A stretch of DNA of 12,577 nt from assembly GCA_007136565.1 (NCBI GenBank), contig SLGS01000169.1, positions 1 to 12,577 on the forward strand, given 5' to 3'. The notes under the pieces are model-generated. The model saw nothing but the letters and a program-made list of their open reading frames with translations, did no database searches and had not been told where the DNA came from. Below are positions 12,156-12,577 of this stretch, piece after piece; position 1 is the first letter of the stretch; each line of letters begins with the position of its first letter. Origin of the DNA: Clostridia bacterium (GTDB lineage Bacteria > Bacillota > Sulfobacillia > SLMV01). Made by a program: the position numbers and the translations under genes.

Positions 12156-12577
12156 GTGTTTCGCGACGAAGAAAAAGACATCAGAGAAGAAGGTAATGAA
12201 GTCGAGGAAGAATGCACCGACGAGATGACCGAGGCCACCGATTGCAGCCAGGAGGATACTTCCGAGGAAGTCCCCTGCGAAGAGGAAACGCAGGAGGACT
12301 GTTGTTGCGAGGAAGAAGCTCAGGAAGATTGCTGCGAAGACGAAGAGGCCCAAGAGGCCCCCGTAGTCGCCGAGATGGATGAATGCGAAGAGGACGAAGA
12401 GTCCGCCGAGCCCTGCGAGGACGAGGCGGAAGAGGTATGCACCGGGGAAACGGAGGAAGACGCGGCCCAGGATGCCGACGAGATCCTCACCATGGAGGAT
12501 GCCGAGGCACTGGACTTCGATCCCCTCCAGCCCGGGGACGTCCTCGAAGGCACCATCGTCCAGGTTAACGATGAGAA
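12156..12577 (+). CDS. rpsA: Ribosomal protein S1-like protein with a cysteine-rich acidic N-terminal extension (3' partial)
   Basis: The gene starts at GTG 12156 and runs open through the right edge, 140 codons visible. The last residues, from about Leu124 (LQPGDVLEGTIVQVNDE), are the start of an S1/OB-fold RNA-binding domain. Position after ispH also fits ribosomal protein S1, although other S1-domain proteins cannot be excluded from so short a piece. Residues 1-120 form an extension with 54 Asp/Glu among the first 109 residues, only three Arg/Lys, and eleven Cys (20, 30, 41, 49, 50, 51, 59, 60, 77, 87, 95). AAGGAG (12137-12142) and GAGG (12142-12145) lie 13 and 10 bases before the GTG. Acidic N-terminal tails occur in many Gram-positive S1 proteins, but I know of none with this many cysteines. 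It ends mid-codon at the window edge. Confidence 0.82.
   Translation, partial: MFRDEEKDIREEGNEVEEECTDEMTEATDCSQEDTSEEVPCEEETQEDCCCEEEAQEDCCEDEEAQEAPVVAEMDECEEDEESAEPCEDEAEEVCTGETEEDAAQDADEILTMEDAEALDFDPLQPGDVLEGTIVQVNDE
12291..12350 (+). repeat. Tandem decapeptide repeat within the acidic extension
   Basis: Two adjacent 30-base units, 12291-12320 and 12321-12350, encode QEDCCCEEEA and QEDCCEDEEA (residues 46-65). The codons differ at several third positions, so the repeat is old or under selection at the protein level rather than a fresh duplication. QEAP follows and could be a third, decayed unit. Confidence 0.75.

Noticed and set aside
11967..12353. Minus-strand ORF for a hydrophobic 128-residue protein that looks like a membrane protein
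   Set aside because: Glu codons GAA and GAG read backwards give Phe and Leu, so the acidic tail of the S1-like gene makes a false hydrophobic protein on the other strand. There is no sign of a ribosome-binding site or family.
12320..12556. Minus-strand serine-rich ORF of 78 residues
   Set aside because: It is another frame of the complement of the acidic repeat; the low-complexity Ser composition comes from the same codons.

Overview
This window is a stretch of ordinary bacterial chromosome, GC-rich, with almost every gene on the + strand in tightly packed operons. Many genes start with TTG or GTG rather than ATG, and the Shine-Dalgarno sites are strong. The order xerD - scpA - scpB - rluB-like - cmk is the one long known from Actinobacteria such as Mycobacterium, while the run cmk - plsC - ispH - rpsA is familiar from Clostridia. 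Together these suggest a deep-branching actinobacterial lineage or a clostridia-like Gram-positive. This is inference from gene order and protein style; no 16S gene is present to settle it.

Left part (1-2849): the end of a XerD-type tyrosine recombinase, then a site-2-protease-like membrane metalloprotease followed 1 base later by scpA and then scpB, the kleisin and winged-helix partners of the SMC condensin. The ScpA is divergent at its N-terminus. Middle part (2850-6084): a 307-base gene-free stretch with a long imperfect hairpin, thioredoxin, then a RidA-family protein, an rRNA pseudouridine synthase and a nicotinate phosphoribosyltransferase in one run that ends at a strong hairpin terminator.

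Convergent on that terminator is a small minus-strand ferredoxin (6119-6310) with an Asp in place of the second cluster cysteine. It has no ATG/GTG/TTG start and appears to begin with ATA, so automatic gene finders would miss it. It has a near-consensus promoter. Divergent from it is a cobalamin (B12) riboswitch with a terminator, followed by a B12-type ABC importer: lipoprotein BtuF, permease BtuC and ATPase BtuD.

Right part (9664-12577): a promoter followed by cytidylate kinase, 1-acyl-glycerol-3-phosphate acyltransferase and IspH, all overlapping, then a 203-base leader and the start of a ribosomal protein S1-like gene cut by the window end. The S1-like protein opens with about 120 residues of extremely acidic sequence carrying eleven cysteines, absent from the ORF list because it starts with GTG and runs off the edge. 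I found no mobile element, CRISPR array, tRNA or rRNA. The best candidates for something undescribed are the Cys-rich acidic S1 extension, the ATA-started ferredoxin and the structured leader upstream of thioredoxin.
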